Positions 47,874 through 60,866 of a stretch of DNA of 64,000 nt are shown in pieces (the stretch's first letter is position 1; every line of letters begins with the position of its first letter). The notes beneath the pieces are model-generated. The model made no database searches and was not told where the DNA came from. It saw only the letters and a list, made by a program, of their open reading frames with translations. Location of the stretch: the NCBI GenBank assembly GCA_022432975.1, contig CM039516.1:30396051-30460050 (forward strand). Reading direction: 5' to 3'. This DNA comes from Begonia masoniana. Lineage: Eukaryota; Streptophyta; Magnoliopsida; Cucurbitales; Begoniaceae. Both the position numbers and the translations under genes were made by a program.

Positions 47874-49962
47874 TGTAACACCCGGTTCTATCGAACCAGC
47901 TCTTTTATTATTAATGGTATACACCTGATTAATCAACAATTTAAGTAGGGTTATTAAAAGACTAGACAAGGGCACTAGAGTAAATTTGCAATTTTCAAAA
48001 GTGGATAACGTATTTAAGGAAAGAGGGTTGGGTTTAATGCACTGTAGCCGCCACCAATTTCATACTTTTCCTCTTCGGGTTTTCAGCTCAAGCAGCAGAG
48101 CTCTCTAGGCCATTTTCCTCGCTCGATTCTCCTTCAACATAAGTAAGTTTTCCTCATTTCTCTTAAGATATAGTGGTTAGTTACCTGAGGGAGTACAATG
48201 TGAGGATTTTGAAGGTGCTGAGATTGAGCGTAGGTTCGGGTTCTTAGAGATAAAAGGGATTACACGGGTAGCAGAGTTTCAAATCGGTTTCCTCAATCTT
48301 AATATTGATTTTTGGTAAGGTCTAGTGAGAGTTGGATTAATGTATTGCCATAAACTTAGGTAAGCGAGCTTTTGGAGTAGTTGAAACCGAGCATCACCAG
48401 GAGAGCCAGGTAAGTAAAGTTTGCTTGTGCCTTCAGGCCTACATCACAAAATATTAGGGTTTGTTTGCTAGAATGTGTTGGTATGTCATGCATCATGTTT
48501 TAAAAATATACGAAAATGAATTTGAATGCATGTCAGCATGGTAAGGATTGAACATATTGAAACATTTATGTAAATCCGATTTACTGTTAAGGGAACTAAT
48601 CCACCCCTTAATGAGACAGTGGATATTTATACTTTGGGAGGGTTGATCCGACTCCCAACTTCACAGGGGGATCTGAACAGAAGCGAAGCATGAACAACTG
48701 AGTTAAGAAAGTAGAAATTGCATGTTTAGGAATTTATATTTCAGTGTTTCATTTCATTACTGCTTTACTTACTTAGCATTAGGCTAATAGATAAGTTTTG
48801 TGATGTAGGTGAAGAAGTGATAGCAGGTGTGTTTACTGAGTCTGCTGAGGACTAGATTGGTTTTGGAGTGCATCTTTGCAACAATCTGGCAGCTGATGGG
48901 GCGGTTTAACTGATGTCAGTTGGTGTGAAGGTTCAGTTGACAACGTTTCAATTTTAGTGTGTTGAGTTTTCATGACAGTAGTTGTTTTCAATATTTTGAA
49001 TGTGTTGCTTTTCTTGAGCTTACTGATAATAGTATTTGGTTAGGCATAAATGCGATTTTACTAAATTCGAGTAATGTAAGGATTTTGAACTGTTCTAATG
49101 GTTTTAGTGAAGTAAACTCGTCCTTCACGCAACTAGAGATGTTTTTGTATGGAATTTGAATAGTTAAGATAATGTTTTACTTTCTGTTGAGTTTTCTGGA
49201 GCTACTTAGAGTCAGGGATTTTTGAAGGTCTTGAGTGAGTTTGCAAGTTCAACTATCGGCGAATGTGTTCGCCGGTGGATGTTGGGTGTTTATTCGCTGA
49301 TAGACATTGGCGGATCAAATCATCCGGCTGACGTCACCGGATGATGTCGAGTATTCTACTCACTGGTGGATGTCTTGTAAAACCCGACGGATGATGTAGA
49401 GAGTCTCTTGTCGTTTAGTGACCGGTGGATGTCGTGTGTTAATCCACCGGAAGATATAGGAAGTGTTTTGTCGTTTAGTGACCGGTGGATGTCGTGTGTT
49501 AATCCACTGGAAGATGTAAGAAGCGTTTTGTCGTCTAGTCACCGGTGGATGCAGTATAACGTCGATCATCCGGCTGACGTCATCGGTAGGTGTAGAGAAT
49601 ATTTTGTCGTTTTGTCACCGGATGATGTCTTCTATTTTCTACTTCAGCCCCTTTTTGTTGACTTTGTTCAGCGGGCGACGCGTTTGACTTTTTAGACTCA
49701 TGGAGTATTTTGCAATTTAAATTTTTATTCTTTTTGCTGATTATTCCTCAACATTTCAACTGATTAATCAAGCATCGTACAATAGATTTGTTTAATTTTT
49801 TTTTTACTTAAACGATTTCCGCTGTAAGTTTTTGAATGTTTGAAGTTTTAGAAAACATCAAATTTTGACTTTTGAGTAGACCTTTAAGTTTGGTTCAAAG
49901 TTTTTCCGAGTTTCGTGCAAGATTGTGTAACAAACCTGGTTCAGAAAACTCGGGTCGTTACA
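47874..49962 (+). repeat. 3' LTR, family beta (2089 bp)
   Basis: Same structure as the 5' LTR but with only one copy of the ~110-bp unit. Ends GGGTCGTTACA, then TSD GAACC. Confidence 0.93.
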
Positions 49963-49967
49963 GAACC

Positions 49968-51155
49968 AATCAGGTTAAAGAAAATAAATTGAGTATGCTT
50001 GTACACGAGTATGAACTATTTTCAATGGAAAAGGATGAGACTATCTCCTCGATGTTTACTCGTTTTACTAACATAACTAATGGTTTGAAAGCTCTTGGTA
50101 AGACATATTCAGGTGAAGAAATTGAGAGAAAGATTCTTCGGTGTTTACCAAGAGCCTGGCAACCCAAAGTGATAGCCATCCAGGAGGTAAAAGATCTCAA
50201 AGCAATGATGCTCGAAGAGCTTATTGGTTCACTCATGACGCATGAGATAACCATGAGAGCAAATGAAAAGGAAGATCTCAAGGAAAAGGAGATCTCCAAG
50301 AGAAAAGACATAGCTCTTAAAGCCTCTTCAAGTAAGCAAGAGGAATCTGAGGTTGAAGAAGATGAGAATTATATTGCCCTCATTACTAGGAGATTCAGCA
50401 AGTTTCTTCAACGCAAAAGGTTGCAAGGAAAAAGATTTCCAAAGGGTGAGAAATCCCAAAGAGAAAAAGAAATCACATGTTTTGAGTGTGGAAAGCCTGG
50501 TCACATGAAGGCAGACAGTTCATAAGCTAAGAAAGGTCCCAAGAAGTTAAAAAAGAGAGCTATGAAAGCCACTTGGGACAGTAGTGAATGTGATACTTCC
50601 TCAGAAGACGAGGAAGTTGCCAATCTGTGCTTCATGGCACATGAGGATGAGGTAAGTCATTCTTCCTATGACAGTGATAATGATGAGGGTGATTTAATAG
50701 ATGCCTTCAATGAATTAGTTAAACAATATAGTATGCTCAAAGCTAAATATAATTCTGTGAAGAAAGAAAATAGAAACTTAGTCGATGAGCATGCTAAGAA
50801 ATGTAATCTGCATGAAAAGGAGATAATGGACCTTAAGTGTAGAAATGAAAACCTGAATAACATTGTTCTGAAATTTACTAATGGCAGTAAGAACTTGAAC
50901 ATGTTGTTAGGAAGTCAAAGAGTAACTTTCGATAAGGTAGAACTAGGCTATGAAAGATTTAATAAAAAGAAAGCCTATAAAAATTTCTTTGTTAAACCAA
51001 CTACCTACCATGCTTGTAATGAGATAGGACATAAGTCATATGGATGTCCTTTAAAGTTTAATAAGAAACCAGGTAGTAAATTACAGTGGGTTCCTAAAGG
51101 AACCAAAACTAACACTAGGACCCAAAAGATTTGGGTACCTAAGAAGACTACTTGA
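49968..51155 (+). pseudogene. Sirevirus-like gag, C-terminal part
   Basis: Continues the gag begun at 40691: LVHEYELFSMEKDETISSMF, GEEIERKILRCLP, first knuckle CFECGKPGHMKAD (near 50480), a stop at 50523-50525, then an acidic and coiled-coil-like stretch and a second knuckle CNEIGHKSYGC (near 51015), ending in WVPKKTT and TGA at 51153-51155. Two separated knuckles with a coiled coil between suit Sirevirus gag. The apparent upstream start in the LTR at 49872 is not real. Confidence 0.85.
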
Positions 51156-54100
51156 TCACTGTTTTGCAGGTTGTTTATTCTCCCGGGAAAAACCAATGGT
51201 ACCTCGATAGTGGATGCTTGAGGCATATGACGGGAGACTCAAACAAATTTGTCTTTGTCAACAAGAAGAAAGGAAATGTCACCTTTGGTGGAAACCAGAA
51301 AGGAAAAATTATTGGCATCGGCAATATAGGTAATCCTTCTAATCCCATCATTGAAAATGTTCTGTTAGTAGAGGGATTGAAACATAATTTACTAAGCATC
51401 AGTCAATTGTGTGACAAAGGCTATCAAGTATCATTTAAATCAAATACATGTGTTATTAAAGATAGTCTGAATAGTAAAGTTCTGTTCAAAGGATATAGAA
51501 AAAAAATGTTTATATTATTAATTTAGAAAACTTTGAACGAACTGATGAAAAATGTCTTGCTGTGAATCTGTTGGTTGATAGTTGGACTTGGCATAGGAGA
51601 CTATGACATGTAAGGATGGATACCTTAGCTAAGATTACTAAGAATAAATTAGTTAGAGGGATTCCCAAGATATCCTTTGAGAAAGATAAGGTCTGTGAAG
51701 CTTGTCAAATGGGCAAGCAGATCAAAAGTTCCTTTGCATCGAAGAATGCAATCTCTACTTCTAAGCCTCTTCAACTTCTTCACATGGACCTCTTCGGTCC
51801 TTCTAACGTAGCCAGTCTAGGAGGTAAATTCTATGTTTATGTCATTGTAGATGACTTCTCTAGGTTCACATGGGTATTCTTTCTGAAGTCAAAGGATGAG
51901 ACTTTTGATACTTTCTCTAGCTTTAGGAAAAGAGTTCAAAATGAAAAGGAGCTCACCATTGTTGCTATTCGTAGTGATCATGGTGGAGAATTTAAAAATG
52001 AGAAATTTGAACTCTTGTGTCTCAAATATGGAATTGAGGACAATTTCTCCTCTCCTAGGACCCCTCAGTAAAATGGCCTTGTTGAGAGGAAAAATAGATC
52101 TCTTCAAAAGCTAGCTCGGACTATGTTCAATGAAAATTTCCTTCCAAAGTATTTCTAGGCTGAAGCTGTTTCAACAGCTTGCTATGTGCTAAATCGGGTC
52201 TCTATAATACTTATTCTTGAAAGAACACCTTATGAGCTTTGGAGTGGAAAAACACCTTCTGTTAAGTACTTTAAAGCGTTCGGTAGTAAATGCTTCATTC
52301 TTAACACTAAGGATAATTTAGGAAAATTCGATTCCAAATCTGACCTTGGAATCTTTCTTAGCTATTCTCTCTCCAGTAAGGCTTATAGAGTGTTCAATAA
52401 GAGAACTCTTGTTGTAGAGGAATCTGTTCATGTCAACTTTGATGAGACACCTCAACTCACAATCAATGTGGATGACGATGATACTTTAGAAAAACATCTA
52501 GATTCTTTTTCCTTAGATAAGCCTACAGATACCCTTCAAGGAGAAAACCCTCTAGAAATTGTTCCTGTCAATGATGAAATTGTTACTCTACCTTGAGACT
52601 GGAAATATGTGAGAAATCATCTTTTAGATGAAGTTCTAGGTGATCCAACATTAGGAGTCAAAACTAGAGCCTCCCTTAGAAATTATTGTGCTAATGTTGC
52701 TTTCATTTCCCAAATAGAGCCTAAGAAATTTGAAGAAGCCGAATTGGATGAAAATTGGATAGTTACAATGCAAGAAGAGCTAAACCAATTTGAAAGGAAC
52801 AATGTTTGGGAACTTGTTCAAAAACCAAGTGATCATCCTATTAGTGGAACAAAATGGATTTTCAAGAATAAATTGGATGAAAATGGTGTGGTTATTAGAA
52901 ACAAAGCTAGGTTAGTTGCTAAAGGTTACAATCAAGAAGAAAGAATTGATTTTGAGGAAACCTTTGCACCCGTAGCTAGATTAGAGTCTATTAGGATGCT
53001 CTTAGCATATGCTTGCTACAAAAACTTCACACTCTTTCAAATGGATGTAAAGAGTGCATTTTTAAATGGTTATATCATGGAAGAAGTTTATATAGAGCAG
53101 CCTTTAGGATTTGAAGACTATGTGAAACCTGACCATGTATACAAACTTAGGAAAGCCCTCTATGGACTCAAGTAGGCTCCTAGAGCTTGGTATGATAGAT
53201 TGAAGAATTTTCTTGAGGAAAGGAAGTTCAAAAATGGTAACACCGATTCAACTCTATTTACCATGCAAAAGGATAAAGATATTCTCTTAGTTCAAATCTA
53301 TGTCGATGACATTATTTTTGGGTCAACTAATGTTTCTCTGTGTGATGAATTTTCTTCCCTAATGCAAGTGAATTTGAAATGAGTATGACGGGGGAGCTAA
53401 AATTCTTTCTAGGATTTCAGATCAGTCAAACTCCTGATGGCATTTTCTTCTGTCAAGAAAAATACATCAAGGAGCTCCTAAAGAAATTTGGATTAGAATC
53501 CTTTAAGTCCTCTAGAACTCCCATGAGTACCACGACCAAATTGGACAAATATGAAAATGGAACAAGTGTTGATATTAAAAAATATCGTGGTATGATCGGA
53601 TCACTGTTATATCTGACAGCTAGTAGGCCAGATATTCTCTCTAGTGTCTGTCTCTGTGCTAGGTTCCAAGCTGTTCCTAAGGAATCCCACTTAAATATTG
53701 TCAAGAGAATTTTCAAATATTTGAGTGGAACTTATGATATAAGATTATGGTATCCTAAAGGTACTTCCTTCGATTTAGTAGGATATTCTGACTCAGACTA
53801 TGCAGGAAGTCTAATCGATAGAAAAAGTACTAGTGGAACATGTCAGTTCCTAGGTGAATATCTAGTGTCCTGGTATTCCAAGAAACAAAATTCTGTAGCA
53901 CTTTCAACTGCCGAGAGTGAATATATAGTTACTGGTAGTTGCTGTGCTCAAATGCTTTGAATGAAGTAAACTCTAGAAGATTACCATCTTTTCTATGATA
54001 GGATTCCAATTCGGTGTGACAACACCAGTGCCATAAATATTTCCAAGAATCCCATCCAGCATTCTAGAACAAAGCAGATAGAGGTTAGATATCACTTCAT

Positions 54101-54248
54101 TAGAGATCATGTTCAGAAAGGAGATATTTCTTTAGAATTTGTCAATTCTGTAGACCAATTAGCTGATATATTTACAAAATCTTTGGATGAGAAAACCTTC
54201 TGTAATATTATAATAAGGTTAGGGCTCATTAAGTGTGAGAAAAATTAA
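51156..54248 (+). pseudogene. Sirevirus-like pol (protease, integrase, RT, RNase H), broken
   Basis: Protease WYLDSGCLRHMTGD (51200); pre-integrase part near 51580; integrase [59 protein letters not shown] (near 53300); RNase H YSDSDYAG, CDNTSAINIS, QLADIFTKSLD to TAA at 54246-54248. The protease frame differs from gag's. A run of eight A near 51499 and a missing base near 53367 shift the frame; several stops sit at probable Gln or Trp codons. All domains are present, so it decayed after full-length insertion. Confidence 0.9.
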
Positions 54249-54398
54249 GGTTCTTTTTCCTCCCTGTTTAAGACTTTCAATGAAATATGAATTCTTTTTC
54301 CGTCGGAAGATGTGTTTCATCCACTGTGCGTCGGAAGATATGCATCATCCGCTTACCGTCGGAAGATGTACATCATCCACTATGCATCGGAAGATGTA
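54249..54398 (+). repeat. 3' untranslated stretch with TCGGAAGATG repeats
   Basis: Four units of CGTCGGAAGATGT...CATCC type between the pol stop and the next LTR. The motif is that of the gypsy LTR arrays. No purine tract or 3' LTR start is recognised. Confidence 0.7.
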
Positions 54399-57067
54399 TG
54401 TAACACCCGAGTTAACGGCCAGGTGATTTTCCTAACTGTATTAACGGTCATGAATATTTAATCTTTACAGTTTTGGACTTATACCAAGAATAATTAATTT
54501 CATGTGGATTTAAACTAGGTTGGGTGGCAAAGTTGTAATAATAGAGGGTGATGACCGATATATAAAGAAAAAGGAAATGTTTTAATTTCACTCAACCCAC
54601 TGTAGCCGACATTCCCCTACTCTCGGCGATTTCTTCCCTCCCAAGCTCCGCTCTCTCCTACCAGTGTCTTCCTCGCCGACGACCGATTTCTAGCCTGCAA
54701 TCCTCTGCGAATCCGCACCCGAGGTATGAAATGGACAATGTAGTTATCTGTTAGTGTTTGGAGCTCTGTTTTCAGCTCGGCATTTGAACTCGGATTTTAT
54801 CAATGGCCGAGTAGTATTAGAACATTTTAGAATCCGAGAGTAGTAATGTCAACCCGAATCGATTCTGGACATTTTAAGTAACCAACTCAGATTTAATCGA
54901 TAGTAGAACCTGTTTGTTTTATTTTGGATTTCAGATTCTGCACAGTATATCAAACCAAGGATTTGGGGATGACTTTAACTAATAGATCCTAGGATGATTT
55001 ATGAGTAGAGTATTAGGATTTTGTTTTAACTACTGCAATGTAAATGTTTAGGTGAAGAAGTTTGAAGAGAAAGGAGCTCAAGTGCTAAGGAGACCAGGTA
55101 AGTGAATGAATTAAGAATTTCGGGCTAATAGAGCCTTACATCGTGGGTGTACTAGGTTGTTTAGATGTCTAATGTTTACATTATGATAATGAGCTTGTCT
55201 GCACTTGAAGGATTTATGTATGATGTGAGGTTATCTGCTCTGGTATGATCCTTGTCATAGTTTGATGAGTTAAAAGTTCTCATGTTCATGCATCATGAAT
55301 GTTTCTCAAGCGTAAGAAAAAAAATGTTTTAACGCATGTTTTCTATGAACAAGATATGTATGTATATATGTATATATAAGATTTATGCAACGTGGATTAA
55401 GTGAGGGTTGGGGGCGGTTCGGCGTATGTCACAGTCCAAAGAAGGACATATGAATACGACCCGCAGTAGGGAACAAGATCAAACTCACTGTCGAACCTCC
55501 TTTACCGGCACAAATCCTCTCTTGATCCACACAACCTAAACAAAGAATACGATCAATGACTATGAATGATGAATATGATAAACGACTATGAATGATGAAT
55601 ATGACCAATGATTATGAATGATGATTATGATCAACGACTGTGAATGATGAATATGATCCATGACTATGAATGATGATTACGAGCAAAGACATGAGCAAGA
55701 AAAGACTTATGAGCATGTGATTTTCCCAAATTATGCATTCATGCATCCATGTTAGTGTTGCATTTCTTACTAAGCATTAGGCTTATAGTTTGAACCTTAT
55801 GATGTAGGTGACGAGTTTTCAGGTGAGGAACTCAAGGTTAATGAGGATGTCTAAGCTTGGTTGCTGGAGGTTACTCAAAGTGGCAGTGCAGGACTGGAGA
55901 GGCGATTATGACCCCTGGTTATTGCTCCCTTATGTCAGTAAGAATATAAGAACTGGAGTTATGTAGGATGGCGTTAGTATTGTTTGAGTTAACTTTTGAG
56001 TCTGGGATTGGATATGAGGATATGTTTCCTTTTAAAGGATTTATGTCATGCAAGTCTTCCGCTATTTATACTCTGAATGAATTTGTTATACCAGTAAGAG
56101 TCTTTCTTAGCTAAGTTGTGTTATGTGAAAGTTGGATGAATCATTTTGGTTGGAGTTTCTATCGGAAGATGTGTTTTTCTCCTATCGGTAGATGTAGAGT
56201 GTTTAGCCATCGGATGATGAAAGTGATTATTTTGTCGTCTAGCGATCGGCAGATGTAGTGTAATGAGCCATCAGATGATGAAAGTGTTATTTTGTCGTCT
56301 AGCGATCGGCAGATGTAGTGTAATAAGCCATCGGATTATGAAAGTGTTATTTTGTCATCTAGCGATCGGCAGATGTAGAGTTTAAGCCATCGGATGATGA
56401 AAGTGTTATTTTGTCGTCTAGCGATCGGCAAATGTAGTGTAATAAGCCATCGGATGATGAAAGTGTTATTTTGTCGTCTAGTGATCGACAGATGTAGAGT
56501 TTAAGCCATCGGATGATGAAAGTGTTATTTTGTCATCTAGCGTTCGGCAGATGTAGAGTTTAGTCCATCGGATGATGTTTCCCTAATACACCGGAAGATG
56601 AAGTATGTTTTCTCGTTGGATGATGTAAGTGATAACTTGTCGTTTAGTGATCGGACGATATAGAGCTTGTAAGCTATCGGAAGATGTCTTAGATGAACAC
56701 GTGGATCTCACATGTCTATCGGTGGATGTTTTAAATTGGTCACACGAGATGCACGTGATCGTCGGTCGATGCGGGTATTCGCATCTGCCGATAGGTGTTT
56801 AAATGAGTCATGTGGGGTGCTCGTGCCATCTGGAAGACGCAGTGTCTATCGGTTAATGCATGCAGACCCATGCAACTTGTACGTCGATTGGAAGCATGTA
56901 CGAGGGACTGATTTTCCATTCATTAAGTTGAAGTCTTTAAGCCTGTTAGGCATACTGTCATAAAAAAAAAAAAAAAAAAAAAAACACAAAGGAGAAAGGA
57001 GTTCAAATATGAATTTATGTTTATGTAAAGTCAAGAATTTCGTGGCGATCCTCCTCGGGTCGTTACA
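54399..57067 (+). repeat. 5' LTR, family gamma (2669 bp)
   Basis: TGTAACACCCGAGTTAACGG...CGGGTCGTTACA. TATATAAA at 54559; CCACTGTAGCCGACA near 54598; donor CCAG|GTAAGT at 55098; acceptor GATGTAG ending 55807 (about 710 bp). Distal array at 56160-56860; a poly(A) run at 56962-56984. Confidence 0.88.
56200..56580 (+). repeat. Six ~60-bp tandem units with GATCGGCAGATGTAG
   Basis: Each unit has GATGAAAGTGTTATTTTGTC, GTCTAGCGATCGGCAGATG and TAATAAGCCATCGGAT, with single-base differences. TCGGAAGATG-type words continue to about 56860. Confidence 0.9.
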
Positions 57068-57071
57068 ATTA

Positions 57072-57083
57072 TGGTATCAGAGC
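57072..57083 (+). promoter_or_regulatory. Primer-binding site
   Basis: TGGTATCAGAGC four bases after the LTR end; full initiator tRNA-Met match. Confidence 0.9.
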
Positions 57084-57231
57084 AAAAATCGGGTTCTAAA
57101 ACTGATTCTGCAGATTGCCTTCCAGCACTGACTGTCACATGAGCACACTCCAACAACTGTAAGTATTTATGATTTCAGTATATGTCATTAAGTTAAGATA
57201 TATCTGTAATGATTTGTCTAGGAATCCCAAA

Positions 57232-59439
57232 ATGGTTAGAGGTCAGCAGAGAGAGACCAATGAGGATAGCAATGCTATTGCTCAGTTGACCGAGTTATTC
57301 ATGCGCCAATCTCACCAGATAGAATGACTGATGACAGCTAGAGAGGAACAAGGCAACTCCAGCACTAATGCAACTCATGATCATGGGGGTGAGCGTTTCC
57401 ACCGGCTTCGACCCCCGGTGTTTAACGGACATGTTTTAGATCCTATCTATGCTGACGAGTGGATTCGGAAGATAGAAGACATGTTTAAGTATGCAAAGGT
57501 TGAAGAAGGGGATAAGGTCACCTATGCTGTCTTTCATTTGGAGTTAAGTGCGAGGCATTGGTGGGACTCGATCCAGAACACCGCTAATGCTGAAGCCATG
57601 ACCTGGGAGATGTTCAAGACTGCTTTCTTTGACAAGTACTTCAATAGAACTGTTCGGGCCAACAAGAAGAAGGAGTTCATGAATCTGCGACAAACTGACT
57701 CTGTGACGGATTACATATGCAAATTTGATGCCTTATCACGGTTTGCTCCTCGTATGATTGAGGATGACGAGGATAAGATTTACCAATTTGTTCAAGGGCT
57801 GAAGCCGAGTCTCTATGTGAAAGTAAAGACTGCTGGAATACACAACGTACCCTATGGTGAAGTGACGGCTAAGGCCTTGGAACTGGAAGAGGTAGAAATA
57901 ACAGCTTATGCACAGTGCGAGCAGCCAAGAAAACTCACAAAGGACACTCAGCCGCCACCACGTGAGAACAAAGGTTGGCAGCCGCAACAGAACAGGGGAC
58001 CACAGCAACAACAACAAGGAATAAAGAGACCCCTCAACCAGAATGATGACCAAGGAAAAGGAAAGAGGCCCCTGGCACCCTTATGCCCCACCTGCCAAAA
58101 GAACCACCCTGGCGAATGCAAGTTGCGTTCTAGCCGCTGTTTCAGATGTGATAAGGTTGGACATATAGTCAGAGACTGCCCCATGCCGCCAGATCCGAAC
58201 CGTGCAAGGGTAGCACCAAGAGTCTATGCGATGATGGAGGATGAGGAAGCCGTGCAGCATACAGTCATAACAGGTACCATTATGATCTGTGGTTTTGCTG
58301 CTTACACACTTATAGATACGGGAGCCACACACTCGTTTATAGCAACTCTGTTTGTATGCCAACACAATTTAGAAATTTTACCAGCTGAAAGGCCATATGA
58401 TGTTATGTTACCATCAGGGAAGTCCCTACATTCTGAACAGATTGTTAAATGTGATGTTGTGTCCTTTTGGAGTAAGAAACTTTATGTAGAACTGATTGTA
58501 ATTGACATGAAAGGATATGAGGTGATATTAGGAATAGACTGGTTATTTAGGCATTATGCCACAATAAGTTGTAGATCTGGGATGGTTGATTTTCGACCCC
58601 CAAATGGTGATCATTATTCCTTCCAAGCTATTCCCAAGATAAGCAAAATACCGATTATATCATCACTAGAAATTTACCGGTTACTGAAAAATGGTTGTGA
58701 GAGTTACTTAGCTAGCATAATGAATGTTCGGGTGAAGAATAAGATAGAGTTACAAGATATCCCCATAGTCAGGTAGTTCCCTGAGGCGTTCTTAGATGAC
58801 TTGCCAGGATTACCACCTGATAGAGAAATAGAGTTTGTAATTGATACATATCCCGAGGCATTACCTGTATCTAAGAATCCTTACCGGATGGCACCAGTTG
58901 AGTTAAAGGAGTTAAAAGTCCAACTTCAGGAATTAGTAGACAAAGAGTTTATACGCCCTAGTAGTTCCCCTTGGGGTGCACCTGTCTTATTTGTCAAGAA
59001 GAAAGATGGTTCCCTTAGAATGTGCATAGACTACAGAGAACTAAATAAGTTGACAATCAAGAATAAGTATCCCTTACCCCGAATTGATGATTTGTTTGAC
59101 CAACTGCAAGGAGCAAAGGTGTTTTCAAAAATAGATTTACGTTCAGGTTATTACCAACTGAAGGTTAAGGAAGGAGATATACCAAAGACAGCCTTCAGAA
59201 CCCGCTATGGACACTACGAATTCTTGGTCATGTCATTTGGATTGACCAATGCACCTGCAACCTTTATGGACTTAATGAATCGTGTGCTTCGGGAGTATTT
59301 GGACAAATTTGTAATTGTGTTCATAGACGATATCCTGATATACTCACGGACAGAAGCTGACCATGCAGAGCATTTAAGAATAGTTTTGACAACATTGAAG
59401 GAGCACCAGCTTTATGCCAAATTGTCCAAGTGTGAATTT
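57232..59439 (+). pseudogene. Gypsy gag-pol, N-terminal two thirds, two stops, cut by insertion
   Basis: One frame from ATG at 57232 (MVRGQQRE) to 59439, interrupted only by TGA near 57327 and TAG at 58774-58776. Gag core RLRPPVFNGHVLDP...KYFNRTVRANKK; Gln-rich linker; knuckle CFRCDKVGHIVRDC (near 58140); protease LIDTGATHSF (58310); [18 protein letters not shown] (59305). Coding stops after KLSKCEF where the delta LTR begins. Only two point stops suggest fairly recent decay. Confidence 0.9.
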
Positions 59440-60866
59440 TGTAATACCCGGCTTGTACGGATTTCGAATTTAATATATTATATTGATATAATATATTATA
59501 TAATGACATTTTTGTAAATATGTCAAATCAGGTCCGTTTCACGAAAAGAAAACGTCATTAAGATCCTAACGATTAATAGGAATTTTAAGAATATTACGAG
59601 AATTTTCGGAATAGTGACGCAATATTTCGAGTAGTTATGTTTCTCGTAATGTAATGGATGTTTTATTAAAATTAGTAAACGAGATCCGTTTGACAAAATG
59701 AAAGCGTCATTATGACCCTAATTATTAATGGAAATTTTAAGGAAGTTTTGGGAATTTTCGGAGCTTAAACGCTATATTCCGAATAAGTGCGCTTCTCGTA
59801 ACGTAAAGGACGTTTAGTAAAAATAGTAAACGAAGTCCGAATTGCGAACGGACAGATTTAATAAATCCCAGATGACGAATAGGAGTTATTGGCAAAATAT
59901 GGAAATTTGGAAAAGTCAGATTGTTGGACGATTAACGAAACGAACGACGAAACCAATATAATTAAGTGAGAAGGGCGTTTTAGTAATTTTCAAATCAATT
60001 CTAATTAAATAACCTATTTTCTTTCTTTTTCCCTCACTTTCTCTCTTTCTCTCTTTTTCTCTCTTTTCTCTCTGGAACGCACGAACAGAAAGGGCTTCCT
60101 CTCACGGCCGCCGACGTTCGCACGACGTCCGACCTCCGATCAACTCCGATCCTTCACGGTTTCTTCCCCTCTCGCAACCCTCGGTATGTAGCTTCGGTCT
60201 TTGAGTGGTTATTTCGAGTTTTACGGAGATGTAGCTTTAGGGTTTCAATTAGGGCTTTGACGAAAAACGCGGTTTAGGGCTCGTAATTAATAGGTTAGCC
60301 GTGATTAAATATATACTGAACGTATTGGATGTTATTGGACGAAGATAAATCAATTTGTGAAAAAGTATAAATTTGGGAATTTATGGGTTTTCAGAAATAA
60401 CTCGTAATTGGAATTTCAAATTAACGAGCGTTAAGTCGTCGTTAATTACTTCGATTAATTAAGTTGAAACTTTAGGAGTTGCCTTAGTTAAGGTTTTATT
60501 GAAATAGGACGTTTAGTAGTTTAAATTGGTTTTAACTACGAATGTTGCGTTTTGCCCAGACGAACGACGCTCGTGGACGAAGCTCAGCGAGCTACGGACG
60601 ACAGGTAAGTTTTCGTGACTTACTTTGACCCAAAGGTCTGCACCATACTCCGTCGTCGTCTCGAGAATACTCGAGGAACTGTTTGTTTTATGTTATTCTG
60701 GTTGGGTAGGTAGGTTAGTTGTTTATAGGTTCTGCTTTACTGTCATGAATGTATGCACGTTGGTTGTTTACTTTCTGCTTATATGAACTGTTCATGCATC
60801 ACGATTTTAAAGCACGCATAGAAAATGAATTTCCGCAGAATGTTTTAAAGTAAATGCAAAGTAAAG

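Larger units (their letters stand above)
41054..49962 (+). mobile_element. Complete Tekay-like gypsy element, family beta
   Basis: LTRs at 41054-43252 and 47874-49962, primer-binding site at 43256, gag-pol 43408-47862, purine tract AAGGAGGGTAGAT before the 3' LTR, and exact GAACC duplications (41049-41053 and 49963-49967). Gypsy order with a chromodomain-like end suggests the Tekay/Del chromovirus group. LTRs differ by roughly 1-2 percent plus a ~110-bp copy-number difference. Eight in-frame stops and a frameshift make it non-autonomous. Confidence 0.93.
39495..54398 (+). mobile_element. Sirevirus-like copia element, plus strand, gag split by a gypsy insertion
   Basis: 5' LTR ending CCTACA at 40625, primer-binding site, gag from 40691, interruption 41054-49962, gag continuing at 49968, then protease, integrase, RT and RNase H ending at 54248. 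The pol is full in extent but carries many stops and small frameshifts. It ends at 54398, where another gypsy LTR has inserted (possible TSD ATGTA). The left LTR edge is approximate. Confidence 0.75.

Noticed and set aside
49872..49967. Upstream start extending the Sirevirus gag into the gypsy LTR
   Set aside because: The first ~32 codons are LTR and target-duplication sequence; the true gag begins at 40691.
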